14,986 bases of DNA. It comes from Planctomycetaceae bacterium (lineage in GTDB: Bacteria > Planctomycetota > Planctomycetia > Pirellulales > Thermoguttaceae). The notes beneath the pieces were generated by a model. It was not told the DNA's origin, did no database searches, and was given only the letters and a program-made list of their open reading frames with translations. A program made the translations under genes and the position numbers. Shown in pieces: positions 1 through 7,414 of this stretch (position 1 is its first letter; every line of letters begins with the position of its first letter). The stretch is from NCBI GenBank assembly GCA_031256755.1, contig JAIRPZ010000151.1:1-14986 (forward strand), given 5' to 3'.

Positions 1-723
1 GGGATTGTAATAATTTTCGGGATGAGCAATGATGTCCGGCACGGCAAGCGGATGAAAATTGTAAGGACGGAAGTCGGCATCATACCAGTCGGGGTGCGAA
101 AAGTAGAGGTCAATTTTGAGACCATGTTTATGACCGGCATCGCAAAGTTCTTTCACAATGTCCCGTTTGAACGGCGTTTCTTCAATGCTGTAAGCCAAGT
201 CGCACGGCTCGATAACACTTTCCGGCGGATTCAAAAAGTTTGCACGCTGCTTGATGCGGGTTTTGGTATGCCAGAGAGCAAAGCCGTCGTGATGTTTGCA
301 GATGAACGCAAACGCCTGCATGCCGCAGCGTTTGAAAAATTTCATCCACTCATCGGCATCAAATTTGACCGGATTGAATGTCTTGTACAGGTTTTGATAT
401 TCCTGTTTCTTCGCGTTAGGCATATTGAGCATGGGCCACGATGCTTCGATACCCCATTTGGCGTACACACCCCAAATGATTCGGATAGAGAATTTAATAT
501 CGCGGAACGATTCATAAGCGGCTTCGGATGCGTGGCGATAATCGCTGTCCGGTTCGTCTTCGATGTATCGGGAGGTTTCCCGGTAATGAACATCGGATTT
601 CGGCAGGCGGAGTGTTTTTTCGCGGTCGGTTTCAGCATCGGCGAAAAGGTGTGAGGGGACGGCAAGAGGCATCGCTGCGGCAGCAAGAGCAGATGTCTGC
701 AAAAAATTCCGGCGAGTCGGCAT
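1..723 (-). CDS. Tat-exported alpha-L-fucosidase, GH29 family (5' part, truncated by window edge)
   Basis: The frame is open from an ATG at 721-723 to the left edge (241 residues, no stop), so only the N-terminal part is present. Residues 1-30 form a twin-arginine signal (TRRNFLQ at 3-9, then an Ala-rich hydrophobic stretch ending near ADA), predicting export in folded form. The GH29 hallmark KHHDGFALW lies at 143-151, preceded by FDADEWMKFFKRCGMQAF (121-138) and followed by FKRDIVKELCDAGHKHGLK (185-203), matching the catalytic barrel of alpha-L-fucosidases, which release terminal L-fucose from glycans. The catalytic Asp lies further on and is outside the window, so activity cannot be judged. 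AGGAGA (731-736) sits 7 nt upstream of the ATG and supports the start. A good promoter precedes it. A more distant GH29-like hydrolase remains possible. Confidence 0.85.
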   Translation of the reverse strand, partial: MPTRRNFLQTSALAAAAMPLAVPSHLFADAETDREKTLRLPKSDVHYRETSRYIEDEPDSDYRHASEAAYESFRDIKFSIRIIWGVYAKWGIEASWPMLNMPNAKKQEYQNLYKTFNPVKFDADEWMKFFKRCGMQAFAFICKHHDGFALWHTKTRIKQRANFLNPPESVIEPCDLAYSIEETPFKRDIVKELCDAGHKHGLKIDLYFSHPDWYDADFRPYNFHPLAVPDIIAHPENYYNP

Positions 724-786
724 AAGGAAATCTCCTGTTTGTTTAAGAATTTAAAAGTGATTTTAACACGAACACGAAAAGGGATT

Positions 787-815
787 AATATAACCGCTTT
801 CCGGCAATCCGTCAA
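787..815 (-). promoter_or_regulatory. Sigma-70 type promoter of the fucosidase gene
   Basis: On the minus strand TTGACG (810-815) and TATATT (787-792) are separated by exactly 17 nt. The predicted transcript starts near 780, giving a 5' UTR of about 57 nt with the AGGAGA ribosome binding site close to its end. Seen directly in the sequence; activity is inferred. Confidence 0.6.
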
Positions 816-844
816 CAGCGAAATAATTGAAAATTGATAATGGA

Positions 845-914
845 TAATTGATAATTATTATGTTGAGGAGTCACCGCCGGAAACGGTTGAACTCCTTCTT
901 TTAATTATCAATTA
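845..914. repeat. 70-bp inverted-repeat element with AT-rich arms
   Basis: TAATTGATAATTA (845-857) and TAATTATCAATTA (902-914) are perfect 13-bp inverted arms. Between them lies an imperfect GC-richer hairpin: AGGAGTcACCG (866-876) against CGGTTGAACTCCT (884-896), followed on the + strand by TTCTTTT. To the left, two units of about 14 bp (GAAAATTGATAAT at 829-841, GGATAATTGATAAT at 842-855) form an AT-rich tandem repeat. The same 14-bp unit recurs at 7499-7526. The element may be a small non-autonomous repeat, a terminator for minus-strand transcription out of the sigma gene, or both. Confidence 0.65.
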
Positions 915-938
915 AAAATACGCTCGTCCGGCAGGACT
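899..938. repeat. Dispersed intergenic repeat module, copy 1 (AT unit plus GC tail)
   Basis: TTTTAATTATCAATT followed by TACGCTCGTCCGGCAGGACT matches the module at 7496-7552, which has TTTAATTATCAATT, then an extra 14-bp unit, then TACGCCCGTCCGGCAAGGACT. In both places the GC tail lies immediately 3' of a minus-strand gene: 11 nt from the sigma factor stop here and 5 nt from the lipoprotein stop at the second copy. Read on the minus strand, the tail can fold as GTCC/GGAC and is followed by TATTTTTAATT, so a weak terminator role is possible. Confidence 0.6.
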
Positions 939-949
939 CCGGCAAGGAC

Positions 950-1828
950 TTATCCTGCACGGAACCGGCTGCGGCTCCCTTCAATGCCTTCGCCAAGACG
1001 ACTGAGGATTTCGATTTCAATTTGCCGGACTCTTTCCCTCGTAAGCCCCAGCCGTATCCCGATTTCCTTCAGCGTCTTAATTTCGTGTCCGCACAGACCG
1101 TACCGCATTTTCAGCACAGCCGCATCACGCGGATCCATCAATTCAATTTGATTCATCACAAACGCTAAATTATCATGCTCTTGAATCGTTTCGTCCGGGC
1201 GGTACCGGCGTTCATCAATGACCATTTCATTCAGCGTCCAGCCGATTTCCGGCTGATCATACTGCGGCGTTAAACTGCTGATCAGAATCGCTTTTTTGAT
1301 GAGCGATAATTTCTTTCTCGGCAATCCAAGGAGACGGGCAATTTCTTCATGTGTGGGAGTCCGCCCTAAATCTTCAAGCAAACGGAGACTCGCACGCCGC
1401 CATTTCGCCAGAATTTCCACCATGTAAGCCGGAATCCGAATCGTTTTCGACGAATTGATTAACGCCCGTTTGATCGACTGTTTGATCCAAAAACTGGCAT
1501 AAGTAGAAAACCTGGTTCCCATTGCCGGGTCGAATCCCTCGACGGCCCGGAGAAGTCCCAGGTTCCCTTCTTCAATCAAATCCTGCAAATTTAATCCGCG
1601 TCCGGTGTAGCCGCGTGCGATATTGACGACAAGACGCAGATTCGCCCGAATCATCATATCTCTCGCCTGCATGTCGCCGCGGTTGACGGCTGCCGCCAAT
1701 TCCAATTCTTCTTCCGCAGAAAGCAGAACCGTTTCGGTAATTTCCCGCAAATAGGTCTCCAGCGGCGATTGCACACCGGCAACAACAGGATTCTCTTCGA
1801 TCAGCGTCTCCGTCACCATCGGATTCAT
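950..1828 (-). CDS. RNA polymerase sigma factor, sigma-70 family (RpoD/SigA-like, no region 1.1)
   Basis: The 292-residue protein carries region 1.2 (about 21-53, SPLETYLREITETVLL), region 2 (about 54-136, including IRANLRLVVNIARGYTGRG and the DNA-binding segment FSTYASFWIKQSIKRAL at 107-123), region 3 (about 140-200) and region 4 with a helix-turn-helix (TLKEIGIRLGLTRERVRQIE, 251-270). Sigma-70 factors direct RNA polymerase to -10/-35 promoters. The short N-terminus without region 1.1, and a Lys at 120 where E. coli RpoD has Thr440 (Gln437 is kept as Gln117), suggest an alternative group-2-like factor more than the main vegetative sigma, though some phyla have short primary sigmas. The start is fixed by GGGAGG (1834-1839) 5 nt before the ATG. 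It is transcribed alone between an unrelated glycosidase and a flippase. Confidence 0.9.
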   Translation of the reverse strand: MNPMVTETLIEENPVVAGVQSPLETYLREITETVLLSAEEELELAAAVNRGDMQARDMMIRANLRLVVNIARGYTGRGLNLQDLIEEGNLGLLRAVEGFDPAMGTRFSTYASFWIKQSIKRALINSSKTIRIPAYMVEILAKWRRASLRLLEDLGRTPTHEEIARLLGLPRKKLSLIKKAILISSLTPQYDQPEIGWTLNEMVIDERRYRPDETIQEHDNLAFVMNQIELMDPRDAAVLKMRYGLCGHEIKTLKEIGIRLGLTRERVRQIEIEILSRLGEGIEGSRSRFRAG

Positions 1829-1991
1829 ATTTTCCTCCCGTCCGCAGTTTTCCCGACAAGAGGAAGATCGGCGAAATGCTTTTCACTTGCAAGGAAAACT
1901 GACAACCCTCTTGTTAATCCCAATATCCACAAAAGAAGGGCTATGCTTGTAATGCCGCCTTTTCACAGCATACCAGTTAGTCCAGCCGGAC

Positions 1992-2017
1992 GGGAAAAGA
2001 CACGGATTCCATATCCG
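1992..2017 (-). terminator. Weak hairpin downstream of the flippase gene
   Basis: In the 231-bp gap between the sigma factor and flippase genes (1829-2059), CGGAT/ATCCG (2003-2007 and 2013-2017) form a 5-bp stem. Read on the minus strand it is followed by TGTCTTTTCCC, a poor T-run. This is the only terminator-like structure found after the flippase stop. No convincing promoter for the sigma gene was recognised in the rest of this gap. Confidence 0.3.
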
Positions 2018-2059
2018 CCGGTTGTGCAGTGCCGCTGCCGTACCTCTTTGCCGTCCTGT

Positions 2060-3610
2060 TTATTTTCTCAGCCGGCTCCGCAGTTTTCTCAAAATGCGGA
2101 AAATCATTTGCTTGTCGTCATCAGACAAAATTCCCGAAAACCAAACGATGATACCCCAAAGCAGAACAATTCCTGATTTTTCGAGAACCGGCAGCCATTG
2201 TATACGTTCCCAAATGGATACCACCCGTTCCCATTTGGAAAGATGCCGGTAGGTTTCCGAAATATCGAAACCGCTGCCGCAGAGCAAACTTAATCCGTAG
2301 CAGAACAGCGTCACAGCGGCAAGCAAAAGTATTTTTCGGAAAGGATACCGGATACGAAAACATCGTTGAGACATGATATACGCAACCAAGCCGTAGACAC
2401 AGTGTGCGGGTAAGACGGCAGCCGCTGCACCCCACATTCCCCAAACCGGCACGAACATCTGCATAAAAACAGCCGATGCCGCCAGTGCAACCACGTTGCA
2501 ATAAAGAGTATAGTGAGTATGCCGTGTAATGAAGAAGGTACTCGTTGTATAAGCCGTGAAAAGTGCCTGACAGGAACTGACCGCATACAGCGGAATCAAG
2601 GCAGCGGCTCCGCGGTAAGAGTCCCCGCAAACGATATTGATACATTCCGCAGCAAATACACTCAAAAGAAATCCGGCAAAAACCTGTATGCAAAGCAGGC
2701 GGAAAAAGAAATTACCGAAAACATATCCGGCATCGGGACGATTGGCATAAATATCATATTTTTCCACGTTCCAGACGGTTTGCAGCGGCGCGGTTCCGGC
2801 ACATCGCGCCAGTGCGAAAAGCCGTCCGGCAACCGCAAACATGCCGATCGCCGCCATAGATTCCGTTTCGGTTTTGTAGTACCCGGAATGAATCATGAAG
2901 AACCGTCCCATCATTCCGTAAAAAAAAGCGATGATTCCGTTGGGAACGAGCGGCATCACAAAACGCAATATTTCTTTCCATTTCGATATATCTGGATAAA
3001 CCGAACCAATCCGTAATTCGCGATAAGTCAGAAGAACCGCAAACACACTGCAAACAATACACTGTGCAAACAGGACTCCCCACACGTTCCACCGCAGAAC
3101 GGCAACGAAATAAATACAAAGACACAGCCGGGTTGTCTGCATAGCGATATTTGTCAGAACGAACCGCAGCGATTCCAGCCGGGCTTGGGTCAGCGTCAGC
3201 GGCACGGCAACGAGTGCTTCCAGCAGCGACACGGCTAAACCGAAGGAAAGCAATCGGGTATTGCCGGTTTTAAGAAATAATTCGAGATAGTCCGCAAACA
3301 GAACGGCTGTTCCCACCGCAGCGGCAATCACTATCCAGAGCAGTATGGAAAAAGTTGCCGCAATTTTTTTCCGTGCTTCTTCATTTTCCGCTTGTTTGAA
3401 AAAAGTCATCACGGCAAGCCGGATGCCGCCGATGAGAAAAACCGTATTGATAATATCCGATGCCTGCTGAATAATATCGAGGGTTCCGTATTCGCTTGCG
3501 GTCAGATAGTTTGTGTAAAGAGGGAACAGAATGAACGGAACCAGTTGTCCGATGATGCTGCCGATACCGAACACAGCGGTATGTTTCAAAAATTCGCGTT
3601 TGCCGGACAT
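2060..3610 (-). CDS. Polysaccharide/oligosaccharide flippase, Wzx-like (MOP exporter superfamily)
   Basis: The 516-residue protein is almost wholly hydrophobic, with about 12-14 predicted membrane helices. It begins with the typical family motif KHTAVFGIGSIIGQLVPFIL then FPLYTNYLTASEYGTLDIIQ (about residues 9-48), in which the first helix is followed by a YGTLD-type loop, as in Wzx and related O-antigen/exopolysaccharide transporters. Proteins of this family flip undecaprenyl-linked glycans from the cytoplasmic to the outer face of the inner membrane. No glycosyltransferase or polymerase gene is next to it, so its substrate cannot be inferred. The start ATG (3608-3610) has no clear Shine-Dalgarno sequence, but an extended -10 promoter lies about 39 nt upstream. 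The short basic C-terminal tail (RILRKLRSRLRK) is probably cytoplasmic. It is divergent from topA. Confidence 0.85.
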   Translation of the reverse strand: MSGKREFLKHTAVFGIGSIIGQLVPFILFPLYTNYLTASEYGTLDIIQQASDIINTVFLIGGIRLAVMTFFKQAENEEARKKIAATFSILLWIVIAAAVGTAVLFADYLELFLKTGNTRLLSFGLAVSLLEALVAVPLTLTQARLESLRFVLTNIAMQTTRLCLCIYFVAVLRWNVWGVLFAQCIVCSVFAVLLTYRELRIGSVYPDISKWKEILRFVMPLVPNGIIAFFYGMMGRFFMIHSGYYKTETESMAAIGMFAVAGRLFALARCAGTAPLQTVWNVEKYDIYANRPDAGYVFGNFFFRLLCIQVFAGFLLSVFAAECINIVCGDSYRGAAALIPLYAVSSCQALFTAYTTSTFFITRHTHYTLYCNVVALAASAVFMQMFVPVWGMWGAAAAVLPAHCVYGLVAYIMSQRCFRIRYPFRKILLLAAVTLFCYGLSLLCGSGFDISETYRHLSKWERVVSIWERIQWLPVLEKSGIVLLWGIIVWFSGILSDDDKQMIFRILRKLRSRLRK

Positions 3611-3648
3611 CAGGAATAGCGGAAAAAATCAGTAAGCAGCCGATCCGT

Positions 3649-3657
3649 ATTATAGCA
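3649..3657 (-). promoter_or_regulatory. Extended -10 promoter of the flippase gene
   Basis: On the minus strand TGCTATAAT (3649-3657) is a perfect extended -10 box (TGn plus TATAAT). No good -35 is seen at the usual distance, as is common for extended -10 promoters. It predicts a leader of about 30 nt before the ATG at 3610. Confidence 0.6.
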
Positions 3658-3688
3658 AATTGACGGCGCGGGAATACGCATTGCCCTG

Positions 3689-3717
3689 TTGACAATTATC
3701 TGCAAAAAATGTAGAAA
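3689..3717 (+). promoter_or_regulatory. Promoter of topA, very close to the start codon
   Basis: TTGACA (3689-3694), a 17-nt spacer and TAGAAA (3712-3717) precede the topA ATG at 3726 by only 8 nt, so transcription should begin at or just before the A of ATG. The -35 is perfect; the -10 is weak (4 of 6 matches). Confidence 0.5.
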
Positions 3718-3725
3718 CAGAAGAT

Positions 3726-6461
3726 ATGGCTAAATCAACCGTAAAAAAACCGGCAAAAACCGCTGCGAAAAAATCCGCAGCGTATTCTCTCGTTATCGTT
3801 GAATCGCCTGCCAAAGCACGCACTATCAGCAAGTTCCTCGGCAGCGGTTACATTGTGGAAGCAAGCATCGGTCACGTCCGCGATCTGCCCCGTGCGGCCG
3901 GTGAAATTCCTGAAAAATACCGGAAAGAAAAGTGGGCGCGGCTCGGTGTCAATGTCGATGCCGGCTTCGAGCCGCTTTATGTCGTTCCCGGCGACAAACG
4001 TACCCAAATCAAAAAATTGAGCGACCTGCTCAAAGAAGCCGCCGACATTTATCTCGCCACTGATGAAGACCGCGAAGGAGAAGCGATCAGTTGGCACCTG
4101 CTCGAAACCCTCAAGCCGAAAGTTCCCGTCAAACGCCTCGCGTTTCACGAAATCACCGAAGAAGCCATCCGGGAAGCATTGGCTTCTCCCCGTGATCTGG
4201 ACAGAGACCTCGTTCAGGCACAGGAAACGAGGCGGATCATTGACCGGCTTTACGGCTACGAAGTGTCGCCGCTCCTTTGGTACAAAATCAAACCGAAACT
4301 TTCGGCGGGACGCGTTCAAAGCGTTGCAGTACGGCTTATTGTCGAAAGAGAACGGGAACGAATCGCCTTTCACAACGCCACTTACTGGGATTTACTCGGA
4401 ACATTCCAAACGAAAGCATCCAAAACGTTTCAAGCCGGTTTGATTTCCGCCGGCAGTAAAAAAATCCCTGCCGGCAAGGATTTTAATCCGGCAACCGGCA
4501 AATTAACCCATCCCGAAGCGTTTATTTTGCTGGACGAAAAACAGGCAAACGAATTGGCAACCCGGCTGAAAAAAGAAACGGCAACGGTTCAGTCCGTTGA
4601 GGAAAAACCTTATACAGAAAGACCTTACGCTCCGTTTACCACCAGCACCTTGCAGCAGGAAGCGAACCGGAAGTTCGGCTTTACGGCAAAAACAACGATG
4701 GCGTTGGCGCAAAGTTTGTACGAAAACGGCTACATTACCTATATGCGTACCGATTCGACCAACCTTTCCGGCGAGGCGGTTCATGCGGCGCGGAAACATA
4801 TTGAGCGGGAGTACGGCAAGGAATATTTGCCGGACGCGCCCCGGATTTACATCACAAAAGTCAAAAATGCACAGGAAGCCCACGAAGCGATCCGTCCGGC
4901 AGGAAGTTCGTTCAAAGTACCGGATTCGCTGCGGAATCAGTTATCCGCCGATCAGTTCAAACTGTACGATATGATTTGGAAGCGTACCGTTGCGAGTCAA
5001 ATGCCGGACTGCAAAGGGCGGCGGAAACAGTTATTGGCGTGCTGCGAATTAAAAAATGCGGATAAAACCGATCTTCCGCATGCGGACTATTCGCCGTGTG
5101 TTTTTTCGGTCAGCGGCAAAACGATTGATTTCCCCGGTTATCTTCGTGCTTATGTTGAGGGATCAGACGATCCTGAAGCGGACATTGCGGATCGGGAAGT
5201 TTCGCTGCCGGATGTTCGTCCGGGCGATGTGCTGAAAGTGACGGAAATGGAACCGAAATCCCATACCACGATGCCGCCGGGACGCTTTTCCGAAGCCGCA
5301 CTGACAAAAACGCTGACGGAAAAAGGGATCGGCAGACCGAGTACGTATGCAGCGATCATTGAAACGATTCAGACACGCGGATACGTTTTCAAAAAAGGGG
5401 GAGCGTTTATTCCGACGTGGCTTGCGTTTTCGGTGTGTCAACTGATGGAAGAACATCTGCCGGATTTGATCAATTACGACTTCACGGCGCAGATGGAAGA
5501 TCAACTCGATGCGATCAGCCGCGGCGAACTCGAACATTTGAAATACCTGAAAGAATTTTATTTCGGCGATGCCGCTGACAGCAGTAAGAGCGGCAAGCAG
5601 CAATCCTCTGTTTCCCCCGGTTTGAAATTATTATTAACCAACAAAACGGAACAGATCGATGCCAAAGCGGTCAATTCGTTTCCGCTGGAAGTTCCGGCAG
5701 ATGAACCGCCTATTGTGGTTCGTGTCGGCAAATTCGGTCCGTATGTGCAGCAGAACGATAAAACGGGCAGTATCCCGGAGGATTTACCGCCGGACGAATT
5801 GACTTATGCCAAAGCGGTTGAATTGCTGAATCAGCCGCGGCGGTCGGAATCTTCGCTCGGCAGCGATCCGGCAACCGGCAAGCCGATTTATCTGAAAGAC
5901 GGCCGGTTCGGACCTTACCTGCAACTGGGCGAAGCCGACGACAAGGAACGGAAAAACGCATCGCTGCTTCGGGGAATGGAACCGGCGGATATCACGCTTG
6001 ATCTTGCGCTGCGGTTATTGAGTTTGCCCCGCAATTTGGGCAAGCACCCGGAAACGGGAGCGGACGTGTTTGCCCAGAACGGCAAATACGGTCCTTACAT
6101 TTCGAGCGGCAAGGAAACGCGGTCGCTGCCGGCGGACTTATCGCCGCTGGATGTGACGCTGGATCAGGCGGCGGAGTTGCTGGCGCAGCCGAAGACACGC
6201 GGGCGGAAAGCGGCAAAAGCCGCGGAACCGGTGTGGGTATTCGGCGTTTCGCCGGTTACGGGCAAGGAGGTGCAGGTCTTATCCGGCCGATTCGGCGATT
6301 ACATTACGGACGGAGTGACCAATCTGACGCTGCCGAAGGGAACCTCGGCAGCGGAGTTAACATTTGAAGAAGTGCTGGAGATGCTGTTCCTCAAGTCCGG
6401 CAAGAGTAAAAAAACGGTACGCAAGAAGGCAACGGCGGTTAGAAAAAAAACAACAAAGTGA
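3726..6461 (+). CDS. topA: DNA topoisomerase I (type IA) with C-terminal repeats instead of zinc fingers
   Basis: This 911-residue protein relaxes negatively supercoiled DNA by a transient 5'-phosphotyrosine link. The Toprim domain starts at SLVIVESPAKARTISKFLG (21-39, Glu26 catalytic) and has the metal triad DEDRE (Asp113, Asp115, Glu117). The core includes SAGRVQSVAVRLIVERERE, and the active-site Tyr is Y339 in YITYMRTDST. The C-terminus lacks the Cys4 zinc ribbons of E. coli TopA; instead it has four repeats marked by KFGPY (669), RFGPY (727), KYGPY (787) and RFGDY (855), the Toprim C-terminal repeat type. Both ends carry Lys/Ala-rich basic tails (first 20 residues and the last 20 or so), likely non-specific DNA contacts. 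The upstream SD is poor and the promoter predicts a nearly leaderless mRNA. It is convergent with the yjbQ gene downstream. Confidence 0.97.
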   Translation: MAKSTVKKPAKTAAKKSAAYSLVIVESPAKARTISKFLGSGYIVEASIGHVRDLPRAAGEIPEKYRKEKWARLGVNVDAGFEPLYVVPGDKRTQIKKLSDLLKEAADIYLATDEDREGEAISWHLLETLKPKVPVKRLAFHEITEEAIREALASPRDLDRDLVQAQETRRIIDRLYGYEVSPLLWYKIKPKLSAGRVQSVAVRLIVERERERIAFHNATYWDLLGTFQTKASKTFQAGLISAGSKKIPAGKDFNPATGKLTHPEAFILLDEKQANELATRLKKETATVQSVEEKPYTERPYAPFTTSTLQQEANRKFGFTAKTTMALAQSLYENGYITYMRTDSTNLSGEAVHAARKHIEREYGKEYLPDAPRIYITKVKNAQEAHEAIRPAGSSFKVPDSLRNQLSADQFKLYDMIWKRTVASQMPDCKGRRKQLLACCELKNADKTDLPHADYSPCVFSVSGKTIDFPGYLRAYVEGSDDPEADIADREVSLPDVRPGDVLKVTEMEPKSHTTMPPGRFSEAALTKTLTEKGIGRPSTYAAIIETIQTRGYVFKKGGAFIPTWLAFSVCQLMEEHLPDLINYDFTAQMEDQLDAISRGELEHLKYLKEFYFGDAADSSKSGKQQSSVSPGLKLLLTNKTEQIDAKAVNSFPLEVPADEPPIVVRVGKFGPYVQQNDKTGSIPEDLPPDELTYAKAVELLNQPRRSESSLGSDPATGKPIYLKDGRFGPYLQLGEADDKERKNASLLRGMEPADITLDLALRLLSLPRNLGKHPETGADVFAQNGKYGPYISSGKETRSLPADLSPLDVTLDQAAELLAQPKTRGRKAAKAAEPVWVFGVSPVTGKEVQVLSGRFGDYITDGVTNLTLPKGTSAAELTFEEVLEMLFLKSGKSKKTVRKKATAVRKKTTK

Positions 6462-6495
6462 TACAGTGCAGAACATTCCCGCATATCACTTTGCC

Positions 6496-6512
6496 TAACG
6501 TTCACAACGTTA
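6496..6512. terminator. Perfect 7-bp hairpin between convergent topA and yjbQ genes
   Basis: TAACGTT (6496-6502), a 3-nt loop and AACGTTA (6506-6512) form a perfect symmetrical stem-loop in the 84-bp convergent intergenic region. There is no strong T-run on either side, so it is at best a weak bidirectional terminator or a protein-binding palindrome. Confidence 0.4.
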
Positions 6513-6545
6513 AATAACGGTTTATATTAGAGCCAAAATTCGCTT

Positions 6546-6968
6546 CTATTCGCCGATGATTTTGATCAAGACACGTTTGTCCCGTTTGCCGTCAAACTCG
6601 CCGTAGAAAATCTGCTCCCAAGTACCGAAATCAAGTTTGCCGTTAGTAACGGCAATCACCGCTTCACGTCCCATGACGGTGCGTTTGAGATGTGCGTCTG
6701 CATTATCTTCGCCGCCGTTATGGTCGTATTGGTCATACGGCTTTTCGGGTGCAAGTTTCTCAAGCCAACGCTCAAAGTCGCGGTGCAGACCGCTTTCGTT
6801 GTCGTTGATAAACACACTCGCGGTAATGTTCATGGCGTTCACAAGACACAAGCCCTCCCGTATGCCGCTTTCGGCAAGAGCGGATTCTACTTGCGGCGTG
6901 ATGTTGATGTAGGCACGGCGTGTCTTTGTATGAAATGTCAGTTCTTTTCGATACGATTTCATCGTCAT
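6546..6968 (-). CDS. YjbQ/UPF0047 family protein (secondary thiamine-phosphate synthase-like)
   Basis: The 140-residue protein matches UPF0047/YjbQ across its length: HTKTRRAYINITPQVESAL near the N-terminus, ITASVFINDNESGLH, then EDNADAHLKR, GKLDFGTWEQIFYGEFDG and a C-terminal KRVLIKIIGE. E. coli YjbQ has been linked to a weak thiamine-phosphate synthase activity; the physiological role of the family is not settled. The frame opens further upstream at a GTG (7017-7019) but the ATG at 6966-6968 has GGAAAGG (6973-6979) just before it; a second ATG at 6960-6962 is an alternative. The residue aligned with the conserved His of the HTSAS/HITAS motif is Asn47 here. It lies 59 bp downstream of the thioesterase gene on the same strand and may be cotranscribed with it. 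Confidence 0.85.
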   Translation of the reverse strand: MTMKSYRKELTFHTKTRRAYINITPQVESALAESGIREGLCLVNAMNITASVFINDNESGLHRDFERWLEKLAPEKPYDQYDHNGGEDNADAHLKRTVMGREAVIAVTNGKLDFGTWEQIFYGEFDGKRDKRVLIKIIGE

Positions 6969-7027
6969 AGCACCTTTCCATAAAAATTTTCTGTTTCGCG
7001 GTCTATCCGATTTGTACACCGATAAAC

Positions 7028-7399
7028 TTATATTCTCGTTTTCGCTTTTGTCATAAACCGCTCAATGTCTGTGATAACCCTTGTATGCGTCCCGTGTCCG
7101 ATTTCACCTTTGCGGTCATTCGCGGTGACTTCAAATTCGATTTTTCGACCGTCAACGGCTGTAATCGTTGCGGTTGCGGACACTTCCGCTCCAAGCGGAC
7201 TTGCGGCGGTGTGTTCAACGCTGATTGCGGTACCGACGGATGTTTGCCCGGTGTCAAACGCAAGACACTGACAAGCGGCGCGTTCCATCAATGCCGTCAT
7301 CATTGGTGTTGCGAAAACATCCAAACTGCCGCTGCCGACTGCTTTTGCCGTGTTTGTTTCGTTGACAATCGTTGAGACGGTTGCTGTTTTTCCAATCAT
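7028..7399 (-). CDS. Hotdog-fold thioesterase, fluoroacetyl-CoA thioesterase (FlK)-like
   Basis: This 123-residue single-domain protein has the FlK-like pattern VGSGSLDVFATPMMTALMER (21-40) then TSVGTAISVEHTAASPLG (53-70) and GHGTHTRVI (101-109). The probable catalytic set is Thr31, Glu39 and His63, as in FlK (Thr, Glu, His). Most members of this family are not fluoroacetate enzymes but cytosolic acyl-CoA thioesterases of unknown substrate, so the substrate is left open. The length matches the family (about 120-140). The ATG has no Shine-Dalgarno sequence: the 15 nt before it are pyrimidine-rich. A long hairpin lies 16 nt upstream. It is in tandem with yjbQ downstream and the lipoprotein gene upstream. 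Confidence 0.85.
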   Translation of the reverse strand: MIGKTATVSTIVNETNTAKAVGSGSLDVFATPMMTALMERAACQCLAFDTGQTSVGTAISVEHTAASPLGAEVSATATITAVDGRKIEFEVTANDRKGEIGHGTHTRVITDIERFMTKAKTRI

Positions 7400-7414
7400 T
7401 TCAGAGGGAGGAGA

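Noticed and set aside
22..654. A 210-codon + strand open frame at the left edge
   Set aside because: It is the antisense shadow of the GH29 fucosidase on the minus strand, which has a Tat signal, SD, promoter and the KHHDGF motif.
342..815. A 157-codon minus-strand frame overlapping the fucosidase start
   Set aside because: It is a different frame from the fucosidase, is Cys/Arg-rich without family features, and its start has no SD.
6969..7019. GTG start 51 nt upstream for the YjbQ gene
   Set aside because: No SD there; GGAAAGG precedes the ATG at 6966-6968, and the shorter protein matches family length.
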